Shown in pieces: positions 50,984-59,496 of a DNA stretch of 64,000 nt. The notes beneath the pieces are model-generated. The model saw only the letters and a program-made list of their open reading frames with translations. It was not told where the DNA came from and did no database searches. Position 1 is the stretch's first letter; each line of letters begins with the position of its first letter. This stretch comes from Ignavibacteria bacterium. Lineage in GTDB: Bacteria > Bacteroidota > Ignavibacteria > SZUA-365. Made by a program: the position numbers and the translations under genes. The stretch covers positions 310,001 through 374,000 of the forward strand of contig JADKJW010000001.1 of assembly GCA_016720835.1 (NCBI GenBank), read 5' to 3'.

Positions 50984-51490
50984 CTACCACGCGTAGCCAA
51001 CATACAGCCCGACGGAACCGTAGATCACCGACAGCGGGCTGTCGGAGGGCGTCACCGGCACGACACCGAACACGACGGAGGGCTCGAGGAGCACGTGATC
51101 CCAGATCCATTTGTATCCGAGCGTGGCCGCGACGATGAGCGAGACGCGATCGTCCTTTTCCCGGTTCGCCTGTTCGTTCCAACTCCAGGAGATCATCGCG
51201 AGCATGGGACCGACGGAGAGTCCCGCGATCGCCGGCGTGCCGTCTTCCGGAATGATGTACTGCCGGTAGCCCACCGACCCGCCGTAGCCCTTCCAGTGCT
51301 GCAGCATGGGCAGCGCGAGCACGGCGGCATGCACGCTCTGGGTGCTGTCGAGGCGCACCTCGCAGCGCGCGTCGATCCACGGGATCACGACCCCCAGCAG
51401 ATTGACGGACACCGCGCCCGCGCGCGGCGTCTCCTGTGCCCACGACCGCGCGGCGCACATGCACGCGCACAGCGCGACGATCGCAAGCAT
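50984..51490 (-). CDS. Small outer-membrane barrel, DUF3575-like
   Basis: 168 residues from the ATG at 51490, chosen because it begins a signal peptide (MLAIVALCACMCAARSWAQ); an ATG at 51574 adds an Arg-rich stretch. Barrel-like strands include VSVNLLGVVIPWIDARCEV, GGSVGYRQYII and SVIYGSVGLYVGYAW at the end. It shares the layout and the final (G)(F/Y)AW with the next gene upstream. The function is unknown. Confidence 0.7.
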   Translation of the reverse strand: MLAIVALCACMCAARSWAQETPRAGAVSVNLLGVVIPWIDARCEVRLDSTQSVHAAVLALPMLQHWKGYGGSVGYRQYIIPEDGTPAIAGLSVGPMLAMISWSWNEQANREKDDRVSLIVAATLGYKWIWDHVLLEPSVVFGVVPVTPSDSPLSVIYGSVGLYVGYAW

Positions 51491-51607
51491 CCGGGCATCT
51501 CGAGCCCGCGCGCGACTCGCCGTGTCACTCGCCCGTCGTCTCACATCTTCCAATTCGTGGCTGCTGTCTCGCATCTGTCTTCACACATTTCGCTCAATCT
51601 ATCACAT

Positions 51608-51636
51608 AAAAAGGGCGGCCGCCGTGGGGGCCGCCC
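51608..51636 (-). terminator. Rho-independent terminator after the 51664 barrel gene
   Basis: GGGCGGCC (51613-51620) pairs with GGCCGCCC (51629-51636); on the minus strand five T follow. It lies 27 nt past the stop at 51664. Confidence 0.85.
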
Positions 51637-51663
51637 GCAAAGGACAGGAACAGAAACGCGGTA

Positions 51664-52182
51664 TTACCAGGCGAAGCCGAGGTTGCAGCCGAGGCCGTAG
51701 CCGCGGTAGGTAATGCCGTCGCCCTTGGTGATCGGGAGCGCCAGGCGGAGATACGGTTCGACCACGAATCCGCCAAACACCCATTTGTACGCGCCTTCGC
51801 CGCCGATGGCAACGGCCAGGCTGTTGTCATAATTGATATAGGACGCGCCGCCCCACGACCAGAAGCTGAATGCGATGAACGGACCGGCGGACAAGCCCTG
51901 AATGGGACGCTTCCCGTCGTTGATATCGAAATACCAGCGATACGAACCTCCGAAACCGAAGGCCGTCCAATCCGCGAGGTAGGTGGCCGTGTAGTAGCTT
52001 CCGAACAACGTGAAGGAATTCTGCGCGCCAACCCGGCTTTCGAACGTGGCATTGAATATGCCAAAGGCAAGACCGAGAGGATCGGCGGAGAGGGAGTTCG
52101 AATACGACTGCGCCTTCGCATCCTGCGGAACCGCCAGCGCGACACAAAGAACAATAAACGTCGTGGCAATGAGTTTTCTCAT
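51664..52182 (-). CDS. Small outer-membrane barrel, DUF3575-like
   Basis: 172 residues from the ATG at 52182, with AGGAG seven bases upstream. A signal peptide ends at AKAQSY. Strands FGIFNATFESRVGAQNSFTLFGSYY, FGFGGSYRWYF, GLSAGPFIAFSFWSW and GLGCNLGFAW resemble DUF3575-type barrels and the neighbour at 50984-51490. The function is unknown. Confidence 0.72.
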   Translation of the reverse strand: MRKLIATTFIVLCVALAVPQDAKAQSYSNSLSADPLGLAFGIFNATFESRVGAQNSFTLFGSYYTATYLADWTAFGFGGSYRWYFDINDGKRPIQGLSAGPFIAFSFWSWGGASYINYDNSLAVAIGGEGAYKWVFGGFVVEPYLRLALPITKGDGITYRGYGLGCNLGFAW

Positions 52183-52225
52183 GGAAGCATCTCCTGATGG
52201 TATGTGTGGTAGACCCGTCAAGAAT

Positions 52226-53367
52226 CTAATCTTTCAGAAGTTCCCGCGCAATAACGATGTGCTGCACCTCGGAGGTCCCTTCATAGATCTCCGTGATCTT
52301 CGCGTCGCGCAGATAACGCTCCACGAGATACTCGCGCACATAGCCGTAGCCGCCGTGAATCTGAATGGCCTCGAGGGCATTGTGCACCGCGACCTTCGAG
52401 GCGAACAGCTTCGCCATCGCGGCTTCCTTCACGAACTTCTGATGATCGTCCTTCAGCATGGCTGCGCGGTAGGTGAGCAGGCGCGCCGCCTCGAGATTCA
52501 TGGCCATGTCGGCGATCTTGAACTGGATCGCCTGGAAGTCCTTGATCGGATGGCCGAAGGCCTTGCGCTGCTTGCTGTAGTTGATGGCCGCGTCGAGGCT
52601 GGCCGACGCGATGCCGAGCGCCTGCGCGGCGATGCCGATGCGTCCGCCGTTGAGCGTGTCCATCGCGAAGTTGAAGCCCTTGCCCGCCTCCCACACGATG
52701 TTCTCGGCCGGCACCGGCGTCTTGTTGAAGTGCAGACTGCAGGTGTCGGAACTGCGGATGCCGAGCTTGTCCTCCTTGACGCCGTGCTCGAAGCCGGGCG
52801 CGCCCTTCTCGATCACGAAGGTGGTGATGCCGCGGTAGCCCTTCTCGCGATCGGTCTGCGCCACGACGAGGAACACGTCGGCGGAGGTGCCGTTGGTGAT
52901 CCAGTTCTTCGTGCCGGTGATTTCCCAGCCGCCGCCACCAGCACGCCCTCGGTGGTCTGCGAGGTCGCGTCGCTGCCCGCCTCGGGCTCGCTGAGACAGA
53001 AGGCGCCGAGCTGCTGGCCCTGCGCCAGCGGAATCAGGTACTTCTGCTTGATATGCTCGGACCCGTACTTCTGCAGGCCGTAGGTGACGAGCGAGTTGTT
53101 GACGGACATGATCACGCCGACGGACGCGTCCACCTTGGAGATTTCCTCCATCGCGAGCACGTAGCTGAGGGTGTCCATGCCGGCGCCGCCGTACTCGGGA
53201 TCGATCATCATGCCGAGGAAGCCGAGTTCGCCGAGTTTCTGGACGATCTCGGTCGGGAAAATGCCGTTCTTGTCGCGGTCCACGGCGGTGGGGGCGATTT
53301 CCTCGCGGGCGAATTCGCGCGCCGTCTGCTGGATCAGTTTCTGGTCTTCAGTGAAATCGAAGTGCAT
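52226..53367 (-). pseudogene. Short-chain acyl-CoA dehydrogenase with one frameshift
   Basis: The ATG at 53367 (GGAGG upstream) opens MHFDFTEDQKLIQQTAREFAREEIAP and continues to CLSEPEAGSDATSQTTEGVLV; the other frame resumes GGWEITGTKNWITNG and runs to the end (YGYVREYLVERYLRDAKITEIYEGTSEVQ). One base is missing between 52934 and 52935; an A there would read VDGGW and give a full 380-residue enzyme. The catalytic Glu in EIYEGTSE is present. The family moves electrons from acyl-CoA to ETF. It follows hbd and thl in one operon. It may be a true mutation or a sequencing error. Confidence 0.85.
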
Positions 53368-53381
53368 ATGCTCCTCCAGCG

Positions 53382-54236
53382 TCAGGCTTTCGCGTAATCG
53401 TAGAATCCCTTGCCGCTCTTGCGTCCGAGCTGGCCGGCGGCCACCATCTTGCGCAGCAGCGGGCAGGGGCGGTATTTCGGATCTCCTAGTCCTTTGTGCA
53501 GGACGGTCATGATGTCGAGGCAGACGTCGAGGCCGATGAAGTCCGCGAGCTGCAACGGTCCCATGGGATGGGCCATGCCGAGTTTCATGACGGTGTCGAT
53601 GGCGTCGGCCGTGGCCACGCCTTCCATGAGGCAGTAGACCGCCTCGTTGATCATGGGCATGAGCACGCGGTTGGAGACGAAGCCAGGATAGTCGTTGACT
53701 TCGACGGGCGTCTTGCCGAGTGTCACGGCGAGGTCGCGCACGGCGGCGTAGGTCTCGTCCGATGTCGCGAGGCCGCGGATGATCTCGACAAGCTTCATGA
53801 CCGGGACGGGATTGAAGAAGTGCATGCCGATCACCTTGTCCGGCCGCTTCGTGACGGCGGCGATTTCGGTGAGGGAGATCGATGACGTGTTGGACGCCAG
53901 GATGCACTCGGGCTTCGTGGCGGCGTCGAAGGTGGCGAAGAGCTGTTTCTTGATGTCGCCGTTTTCGCTCGCGGCTTCGATGACGAGATCCACGTCGGCG
54001 ATGTACTCTTCGAGATCCACGGTGGGCAGGATGCGGCCGAGGATTTCGGCTTTCTGCATTTCGGTGATGAGTTCCTTCTTGACCTGGCGGTCGAGATTCG
54101 CGGCGATGGTGGCGAGACCGCGGTCGAGGAGTTGCGGTTTCACGTCGATCATCACCACCTTGAAGCCGTTTTGCGCGCAGACGTGGGCGATGCCGTTGCC
54201 CATGGTTCCCGCGCCGATGACAGCGATCTTCTTCAT
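53382..54236 (-). CDS. hbd: 3-hydroxybutyryl-CoA dehydrogenase
   Basis: 284 residues. The NAD site is [15 protein letters not shown] (7-21) with Asp31 after strand 2. The catalytic region [13 protein letters not shown] and [17 protein letters not shown] (His in HFFNP) is intact, and the C-terminal domain shows [18 protein letters not shown] and GLDVCLDIM. It interconverts acetoacetyl-CoA and 3-hydroxybutyryl-CoA. It lies between thiolase (31 nt upstream) and acyl-CoA dehydrogenase (14 nt downstream). No crotonase gene is in this cluster. Confidence 0.95.
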   Translation of the reverse strand: MKKIAVIGAGTMGNGIAHVCAQNGFKVVMIDVKPQLLDRGLATIAANLDRQVKKELITEMQKAEILGRILPTVDLEEYIADVDLVIEAASENGDIKKQLFATFDAATKPECILASNTSSISLTEIAAVTKRPDKVIGMHFFNPVPVMKLVEIIRGLATSDETYAAVRDLAVTLGKTPVEVNDYPGFVSNRVLMPMINEAVYCLMEGVATADAIDTVMKLGMAHPMGPLQLADFIGLDVCLDIMTVLHKGLGDPKYRPCPLLRKMVAAGQLGRKSGKGFYDYAKA

Positions 54237-54267
54237 GTGCGATTCCTTGTGTCTATGGAGTATCGAA

Positions 54268-55446
54268 TCAGATGCGTTCGATGATGAGGGCGCTCGCCTC
54301 GCCGCCGCCGATGCAGAGGGTGGCGAGTCCGTAGCGCTTGTTCTCGCGGCGGAGCGCGTGCAGCAGCGTGACGAGGACGCGGGTGCCGGACGCGCCGATC
54401 GGATGGCCCATGGCCACGGCGCCGCCGGTGATGTTGACCTTGGCGGGATCGAGACCGGCCAACTGGTTCACGACGAGGGACACGACCGAGAAGGCCTCGT
54501 TGATTTCGAAGAGATCGATGTCGTCCTTCGTCATGCCGGCCTTGGCGAGCACCTTGGCGATGGCGTCGGCGGGCGCGGTGGTGAACCACTCGGGCGCTTT
54601 CGCGGCGGAGGCCTGCGCGACGATCCGGGCCATCGGCGTGATGCCGAGAGCCTTCGCCTTGCTTTCGGACATGAGCACCACGGCCGCGGCGCCGTCGTTG
54701 AGCGAGGAGGCGTTGGCGGCGGTGACGGTGCCGTCCTTCTGGAACGCCGGCTTCAGCGAGGACACCTTGTCGAAATTCACTTTCCGGATGTCTTCATCCT
54801 CTTTGAAAAGGATCGGATCGCCTTTTTTTTGCGGAATCGATACCGGGACGATCTCCTCGTCGAAGAGGCCGGCGTCGCAGGCGGCGATGGCGCGCCTGTA
54901 GCTCTCGATGGCGAAGGCGTCCTGCGCCTCGCGCGGGATGTTGCACTCTTTCGCGCAGAGCTCGGCCGCGTTGCCCATGTGATAGTCGTTGTACACGTCC
55001 CACAGTCCGTCCTTGATCATCGCGTCCGTCAGCTGCCCGTGGCCGAAGCCGTAGCCGCTGCGTGCCTTTTCGAGGATGTACGGCGTGTTGGTCATGCTCT
55101 CCTGCCCCCCCGCCACCACGATGTCGGCATCGCCGGCCATGATGGCCTGGGCGCCGAGCATGACGGACTTGAGGCCGGAGCCGCAGACCTTGTTGATGGT
55201 CATGCACGGAACGGAATCGGGAAGCCCGGCGAAGAGCGCGGCCTGACGCGCGGGGGCCTGGCCGACGCCCGATGTGAGGACGTTGCCCATGATGACTTCG
55301 GACACGTCCGCCGGATCGACGGCGGCGCGCTTGAGGGCTTCGGCGATGACGATGGCGCCGAGCCGGGGTGCGGTGAATGCTTTGAGTGAACCGTTGAACG
55401 CCCCGATTGCCGTGCGGGCGCCGCTCACGATGACGACGGTTTCCAT
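54268..55446 (-). CDS. Acetyl-CoA acetyltransferase (thiolase)
   Basis: 392 residues. Catalytic Cys in [10 protein letters not shown] near residue 88, [11 protein letters not shown], the His site [11 protein letters not shown] near 326-336, [10 protein letters not shown] near 352 and the second Cys in CIGGGEASA near residue 382 are all present. It condenses two acetyl-CoA to acetoacetyl-CoA or the reverse. It starts the thl-hbd-acyl-CoA dehydrogenase cluster, with AAGGAT before its start. Confidence 0.95.
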   Translation of the reverse strand: METVVIVSGARTAIGAFNGSLKAFTAPRLGAIVIAEALKRAAVDPADVSEVIMGNVLTSGVGQAPARQAALFAGLPDSVPCMTINKVCGSGLKSVMLGAQAIMAGDADIVVAGGQESMTNTPYILEKARSGYGFGHGQLTDAMIKDGLWDVYNDYHMGNAAELCAKECNIPREAQDAFAIESYRRAIAACDAGLFDEEIVPVSIPQKKGDPILFKEDEDIRKVNFDKVSSLKPAFQKDGTVTAANASSLNDGAAAVVLMSESKAKALGITPMARIVAQASAAKAPEWFTTAPADAIAKVLAKAGMTKDDIDLFEINEAFSVVSLVVNQLAGLDPAKVNITGGAVAMGHPIGASGTRVLVTLLHALRRENKRYGLATLCIGGGEASALIIERI

Positions 55447-55520
55447 TGGCGAATCCTTATCAATGATGGATGAATTATCGACAGGTCACAGTCTGAACCC
55501 TCCCCGCCGATGAGACGAGG

Positions 55521-55540
55521 AGGGGAGCCGGAGCTCCCCT
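55521..55540 (-). terminator. Hairpin between rho and thiolase
   Basis: Perfect stem AGGGGAGC-CGGA-GCTCCCCT, seven nt past the rho stop. No T-run follows, so it may be a 3'-end processing hairpin rather than a classical terminator. Confidence 0.45.
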
Positions 55541-55546
55541 GCAGGG

Positions 55547-56800
55547 TCAGCTGTTCATGTACTTGAGAAATTCCTTGTTGCTCTTCGTGCCGCGGATTTT
55601 CTCCATGAGAAACTCCATGGCTTCGACGGTCGTGTACTCGGCGAGAACCTTCCGCAGGACCCAGACGCGGCTGAGCTCTTCCGGCGTGAGGAGCAGGTCC
55701 TCCTTGCGCGTGCCGGAGCGGTTGACGTCCATGGCCGGGAACACGCGGCGGTCGGAGAGCTTGCGGTCGAGCACGATTTCCATGTTGCCCGTGCCCTTGA
55801 ACTCTTCGAAGATGACCTCGTCCATGCGGCTGCCGGTCTCGACGAGCGCGGTGGCGATGATGGTGAGGCTGCCGCCCTCCTCGATGTTGCGCGCGGCGCC
55901 GAAGAAGCGCTTCGGGCGGTGCAGCGCGTTGGCGTCCACGCCGCCGGAGAGGATCTTGCCCGAATGCGGCACGACGGTGTTGTGCGCGCGCGCGAGGCGC
56001 GTGATCGAATCGAGCAGGATCACGACGTCCTTCTTGCACTCGACGAGGCGCTTGGCCTTCTCGAGCACCATGTCCGACACCTGCACGTGCCGTTCGGGCG
56101 GTTCGTCGAAGGTGGAACTGATCACCTCGGCCTTCACCGAACGCTCCATGTCGGTCACTTCCTCGGGGCGCTCGTCGATGAGCAGCACGATGAGGATGAC
56201 GTCGGGATGGTTGGCGCTGATGCTGTTGGCGATCTTCTGCAGGAGAATGGTCTTGCCGCTTTTCGGCGGCGAGACGATGAGGCCGCGGTTCCCCTTGCCG
56301 ATCGGCGTGAGCAGATCCATGATGCGCATGGAGAGCTCGTTCGGCAGCACTTCCAGGTGAAAGCGCTCGTTCGGATACAGCGGGGTCAGGTTGTCGAAAA
56401 GCTGGCGGTCGCGGATGTTGTCCGGCGTCTCGTAGTTGACCGCCTCCACCTTGAGCAGGGCGAAGAATCGCTCCCCTTCCTTCGGCGGACGCACCTGGCC
56501 GCTGATCGTGTCGCCGGTGCGCAGGCCGAACTTCTTGATCTGGCTCGGGGACACATAGATGTCGTCGGGCGACGGGAGGTAGTTGTAGTCCGCGGCGCGG
56601 AGGAACCCGTAGCCGTCGGGGAGCACTTCGAGCACGCCCTTGCTGAACGTCATGCCGTCCTTCTGCGTCTGCGCTTCAAGGATCTTGAAGATCAGATCCT
56701 GTTTTTTCAGATCGCCGTAGCCGGTGATGTTGAGATCCTTGGCAATCTGCGAAAGCTCTGCAATGCGCTTGGACTTGAGCTCGGCAATGTCCATTGTCAT
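55547..56800 (-). CDS. rho: Transcription termination factor Rho
   Basis: 417 residues, the usual length. The N-terminal helical domain and cold-shock RNA-binding domain ([22 protein letters not shown]) are followed by the hexameric ATPase core: Walker [11 protein letters not shown] near residue 177, Walker [17 protein letters not shown], and the Q/R-loop region [20 protein letters not shown]. The arginine finger region [17 protein letters not shown] is intact. It terminates transcription and is preceded by a long leader. Confidence 0.97.
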   Translation of the reverse strand: MTMDIAELKSKRIAELSQIAKDLNITGYGDLKKQDLIFKILEAQTQKDGMTFSKGVLEVLPDGYGFLRAADYNYLPSPDDIYVSPSQIKKFGLRTGDTISGQVRPPKEGERFFALLKVEAVNYETPDNIRDRQLFDNLTPLYPNERFHLEVLPNELSMRIMDLLTPIGKGNRGLIVSPPKSGKTILLQKIANSISANHPDVILIVLLIDERPEEVTDMERSVKAEVISSTFDEPPERHVQVSDMVLEKAKRLVECKKDVVILLDSITRLARAHNTVVPHSGKILSGGVDANALHRPKRFFGAARNIEEGGSLTIIATALVETGSRMDEVIFEEFKGTGNMEIVLDRKLSDRRVFPAMDVNRSGTRKEDLLLTPEELSRVWVLRKVLAEYTTVEAMEFLMEKIRGTKSNKEFLKYMNS

Positions 56801-57110
56801 GGCGATACCTGTCTGTAACTAAAACGAATGCTGGAACTCGTGGCCGCGTCGGCGCCGGATGATCGATGGAAACGAGTGGTGATGAGACGCGAGAGAGAAG
56901 AGGACCGTTTCGTCCCGCATGGGATCAGGCTCCTCCGGTGTCCGCGTTCCCGAATGTGGGGAGATGCATCACAGCGGGGAGGAACGGAATAGCGATGCGG
57001 GTCGTCGTGGCGGAGAACCCTGGGACGGGTGAAAAACAGCCGAACTGTGGATATGGTTGTGGAAGCGAAAGACGAGTTCGTGGATGCGTCGAGAGAGGAA
57101 GGCGAATCGT
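56801..57110 (-). promoter_or_regulatory. Long rho leader, pyrimidine-rich
   Basis: About 310 nt between the putative promoter and the rho start hold no credible gene. The transcript strand includes a C/U-rich stretch (complement of about 56865-56905), the type of sequence Rho loads on. E. coli rho is autoregulated through its leader; a similar arrangement is plausible here. Confidence 0.4.
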
Positions 57111-57116
57111 GTGTGC

Positions 57117-57146
57117 ATAATATAGGGCAAAACTGCTACAAGTCAA
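57117..57146 (-). promoter_or_regulatory. Sigma-70-like promoter for rho
   Basis: On the minus strand TTGACT (57146-57141) is followed by TATATT (57124-57119, spacer 16) or TATTAT (57122-57117, spacer 18). It does not have the TAnnTTTG form. It overlaps the end of folC. Confidence 0.5.
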
Positions 57147-58446
57147 GGTTGATCGCCGTCCTTTTTTTTCTCTCCGCCAGGTATTCGCCCACCACGTAAT
57201 GGGAACCGAACAGGAGGATGGATTGGCCGGGCGCACAACCCGATTGCAGGCGGTCCACGGCTCCGTGGACAGTCTCCGAAGTGCGGATGCGCATCCCCGC
57301 ACGTTCGGCGACGACGCGCAGTTCCGCGGCGCTTCGGCCTTCGGGCGGCGGCGCGCTCACGGCGGTCACGGACGCCCATGCGCGGGACTTCACTTCGTCG
57401 ATGACGGCCGCGGCGTCCTTGCTTTTGAGCAGGCCGAACACCAGGTGCGTGCTTCCAGGCCGCCGCACGGCCGTCCAGGACGCGAGGAGGGCGCGCACGC
57501 CGTCGGGATTGTGAGCGACGTCGACGACGAGTTCCGGCACGACCTGCAGGCGCTCCATGCGCGCGCTGAGGCCGGTGTTCTTCCGCACCTTCGCGAGGCC
57601 GGCGATCACGCTCTGCAGTGTGATCCGGTCGACGGCGTGTTCGGAGAGCAATTCCGCGGCACGGACGGCGAGCGCGGCGTTTTCCGCCTGAAACGCTCCC
57701 GCGAGAGGCGCAACGAGCATGATCGACATGCCGCGCCAGACCGCCGGGAATTCCGTCGCGTCGATGTCGTGCGACACGGTCTGCCGCGCGTCGATGAACA
57801 CCTCGTGCAGATGCGCGTTTCGTTCGCTCGCGGCGCGCGCGATCACGACGCGCGCCTCCCGCTGCGTCACGCCGCTCACGACGGGAATGCCGTCCTTGAT
57901 GATGCCCGCCTTTTCGCCCGCGATCTCCGCCAGCGTGCACCCGAGCAGGTCGGTGTGTTCCATGCCGACGCTCGTGATGACGGTCACCCGGGGTTCTATG
58001 ACGTTCGTGGAATCGAGCCGCCCGCCGAGGCCGGTCTCGATGACCGCGACATCGACGTGCTCGTCCGCGAACTGGCGCAAGGCCATGCACGTGGTCGCCT
58101 CGAAGAACGTCGCCTTCCGCGCATCCGCCTCGTCGCGGAGTTCTTCAGAATATCGGACAATAGCATCCTGTGATATCGGCACGCCGTCGACGCGGATGCG
58201 TTCGTGAAAATCCGTCAGGTGGGGAGATGTGTACAAGCCCGTGCGGCAGCCGGACTCGGTGAGAATGGACGCGATGAACGCTGCCGTGGACCCCTTGCCG
58301 TTCGTCCCCGCGACATGCACCGTCGGATACGCCCGCTGCGGATTTCCGCACGACTCGAGCAGCCCGCGGATATTCTCGAGACCGAGTTTGATCCCGAATT
58401 TCTGCAGGCCGTAAAGCCAGGCGAGTGTTTCTGGGTAGGCGGACAT
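57136..58446 (-). CDS. folC: Bifunctional folylpolyglutamate/dihydrofolate synthase
   Basis: 436 residues from the ATG at 58446; upstream in-frame codons translate an 8-bp DNA repeat and are not part of the protein. FolC adds glutamate to folates and, in most bacteria, also makes dihydrofolate. Mur-ligase features are clear: YGLQKFGIKLGLENI, the P-loop VHVAGTNGKGST near residue 43, SPHLTDFHERI, ETGLGGRLDSTNV and the C-terminal VVDVAHNPDG. Confidence 0.95.
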   Translation of the reverse strand: MSAYPETLAWLYGLQKFGIKLGLENIRGLLESCGNPQRAYPTVHVAGTNGKGSTAAFIASILTESGCRTGLYTSPHLTDFHERIRVDGVPISQDAIVRYSEELRDEADARKATFFEATTCMALRQFADEHVDVAVIETGLGGRLDSTNVIEPRVTVITSVGMEHTDLLGCTLAEIAGEKAGIIKDGIPVVSGVTQREARVVIARAASERNAHLHEVFIDARQTVSHDIDATEFPAVWRGMSIMLVAPLAGAFQAENAALAVRAAELLSEHAVDRITLQSVIAGLAKVRKNTGLSARMERLQVVPELVVDVAHNPDGVRALLASWTAVRRPGSTHLVFGLLKSKDAAAVIDEVKSRAWASVTAVSAPPPEGRSAAELRVVAERAGMRIRTSETVHGAVDRLQSGCAPGQSILLFGSHYVVGEYLAERKKRTAINLDL

Positions 58447-58478
58447 TGGAACGGACGTGCGGATGTGCAATGCAATGC

Positions 58479-58522
58479 TGGGGAACTGGGGAACTGGGGA
58501 ACTGGGGAACTGGGGAACTGGG
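58479..58522. repeat. 8-bp tandem repeat GGGGAACT
   Basis: Five or more GGGGAACT units in the gap upstream of folC. The evenly spaced runs of four G resemble those at 37110-37140 and could form a G-quadruplex on the plus strand. Confidence 0.85.
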
Positions 58523-58686
58523 AAAATACGAACTTTTCTCATCCGATATCCGCATCTCCATGACCGCGACTTCGCTCGGGCTGACAAGAAAGCCTGGTGA
58601 AATGTGTCGTCACGACGCTCGGCATCTTCGTATCACCCAATCACAATTCACGATTCACGACTCACGATTCACGACTTCACGATTCA

Positions 58687-58777
58687 CCCCTCGACTTCGC
58701 TCGGGGCAGGCTCTTCACCCCTCGACTTCGCTCGGGGCAGGCTCTTCACCCCTCGGCTTCGCTCGGGGCAGGCTCCT
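58687..58777. repeat. 31-bp tandem repeat, three copies, core CTCGACTTCGCTCGG
   Basis: Three 31-bp units start at about 58686, 58717 and 58748 (the third has GGCTTC). A degenerate ATTCACG run precedes them (58638-58685) and a single core copy lies at 58567. The core is shared with 33281-33480. The block ends just past the 58784 gene stop. Confidence 0.85.
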
Positions 58778-58783
58778 TACGAT

Positions 58784-59449
58784 TCATGGATTGATGGTCC
58801 ATGCGAAGGTGTCGTTCTGGCGCACTTCCACGATCTCGGTGGCGGTATTGCCGAAGGCGTCGGTGACGCGCACCTGCGTGGTGCCGTTTCCGGTGGAGTA
58901 GGTGTTGTCCTCGCCGCTGTAGAGAAAACCTGCATATTTTCCGTCGATGTAGATATCGAGCAGCCGGCCGCTGGCATTCTGTACTTTGACGTAGCCGATG
59001 AAGGTGCCCTCCCCGCGTGTCGCCGTGGTGAACTCCGCGAGTGTTGCCCTCAACTTCGAGACCACCTGCTCGCCGCCGGGAATTTTTGCCGCCGCGGCGA
59101 CGACCACTTTCTCCAGCGCTTCATTGCGCTTCTGCATGATGATCTGGGCCGCCTCGTCGAGGATGCGCAATGCCGTGACCGTCTGCGCCGTCTTCCCCGC
59201 CGTCTCCTCGATGAAGGAGAGCATCACCGCTTCGGAGGCGAGAGCGTCCGCGTTCGCGAGGCGGCGGGCGTTGTCCACACGCGCCCCGAAACCCGCGAGC
59301 ACGTCGGACTGCAGCCCGAGTTCGGCGCTGAGGTCCACATACGCCAACCGGGGAAACGACGCCTTCGCCATCGACGTGGCCTTCTGCGCCGACGCCGACG
59401 CGGAGGCCAGGAGTAATGCAACAAGAATTGATAAGAGTGCGCGTGTCAT
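58784..59449 (-). CDS. Secreted protein of unknown function, end of CHAT-caspase operon
   Basis: 221 residues. A signal peptide ends at ASASAQ. The first part of the mature protein is helical (residues about 30-145, rich in Ala, Glu and Lys: LSFIEETAGKTAQTVTALRILDEAAQIIMQKRNEALEKVVVAAAAK). The last 80 residues are a beta domain (YVKVQNASGRLLDIYIDGKYAGFLYSGEDNTYSTGNG) with a PEGA-like look. It follows the CHAT gene by 47 nt and probably belongs to the same operon. No family is recognised. Confidence 0.65.
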   Translation of the reverse strand: MTRALLSILVALLLASASASAQKATSMAKASFPRLAYVDLSAELGLQSDVLAGFGARVDNARRLANADALASEAVMLSFIEETAGKTAQTVTALRILDEAAQIIMQKRNEALEKVVVAAAAKIPGGEQVVSKLRATLAEFTTATRGEGTFIGYVKVQNASGRLLDIYIDGKYAGFLYSGEDNTYSTGNGTTQVRVTDAFGNTATEIVEVRQNDTFAWTINP

Positions 59450-59496
59450 GATTGTATCCTAAAATGGTGGAGTTGCGGACTTCTGGATTCCTGTTC

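Noticed and set aside
56866..57120. Small plus-strand gene upstream of rho
   Set aside because: No family resemblance or ribosome site; it lies antisense to the likely rho leader.
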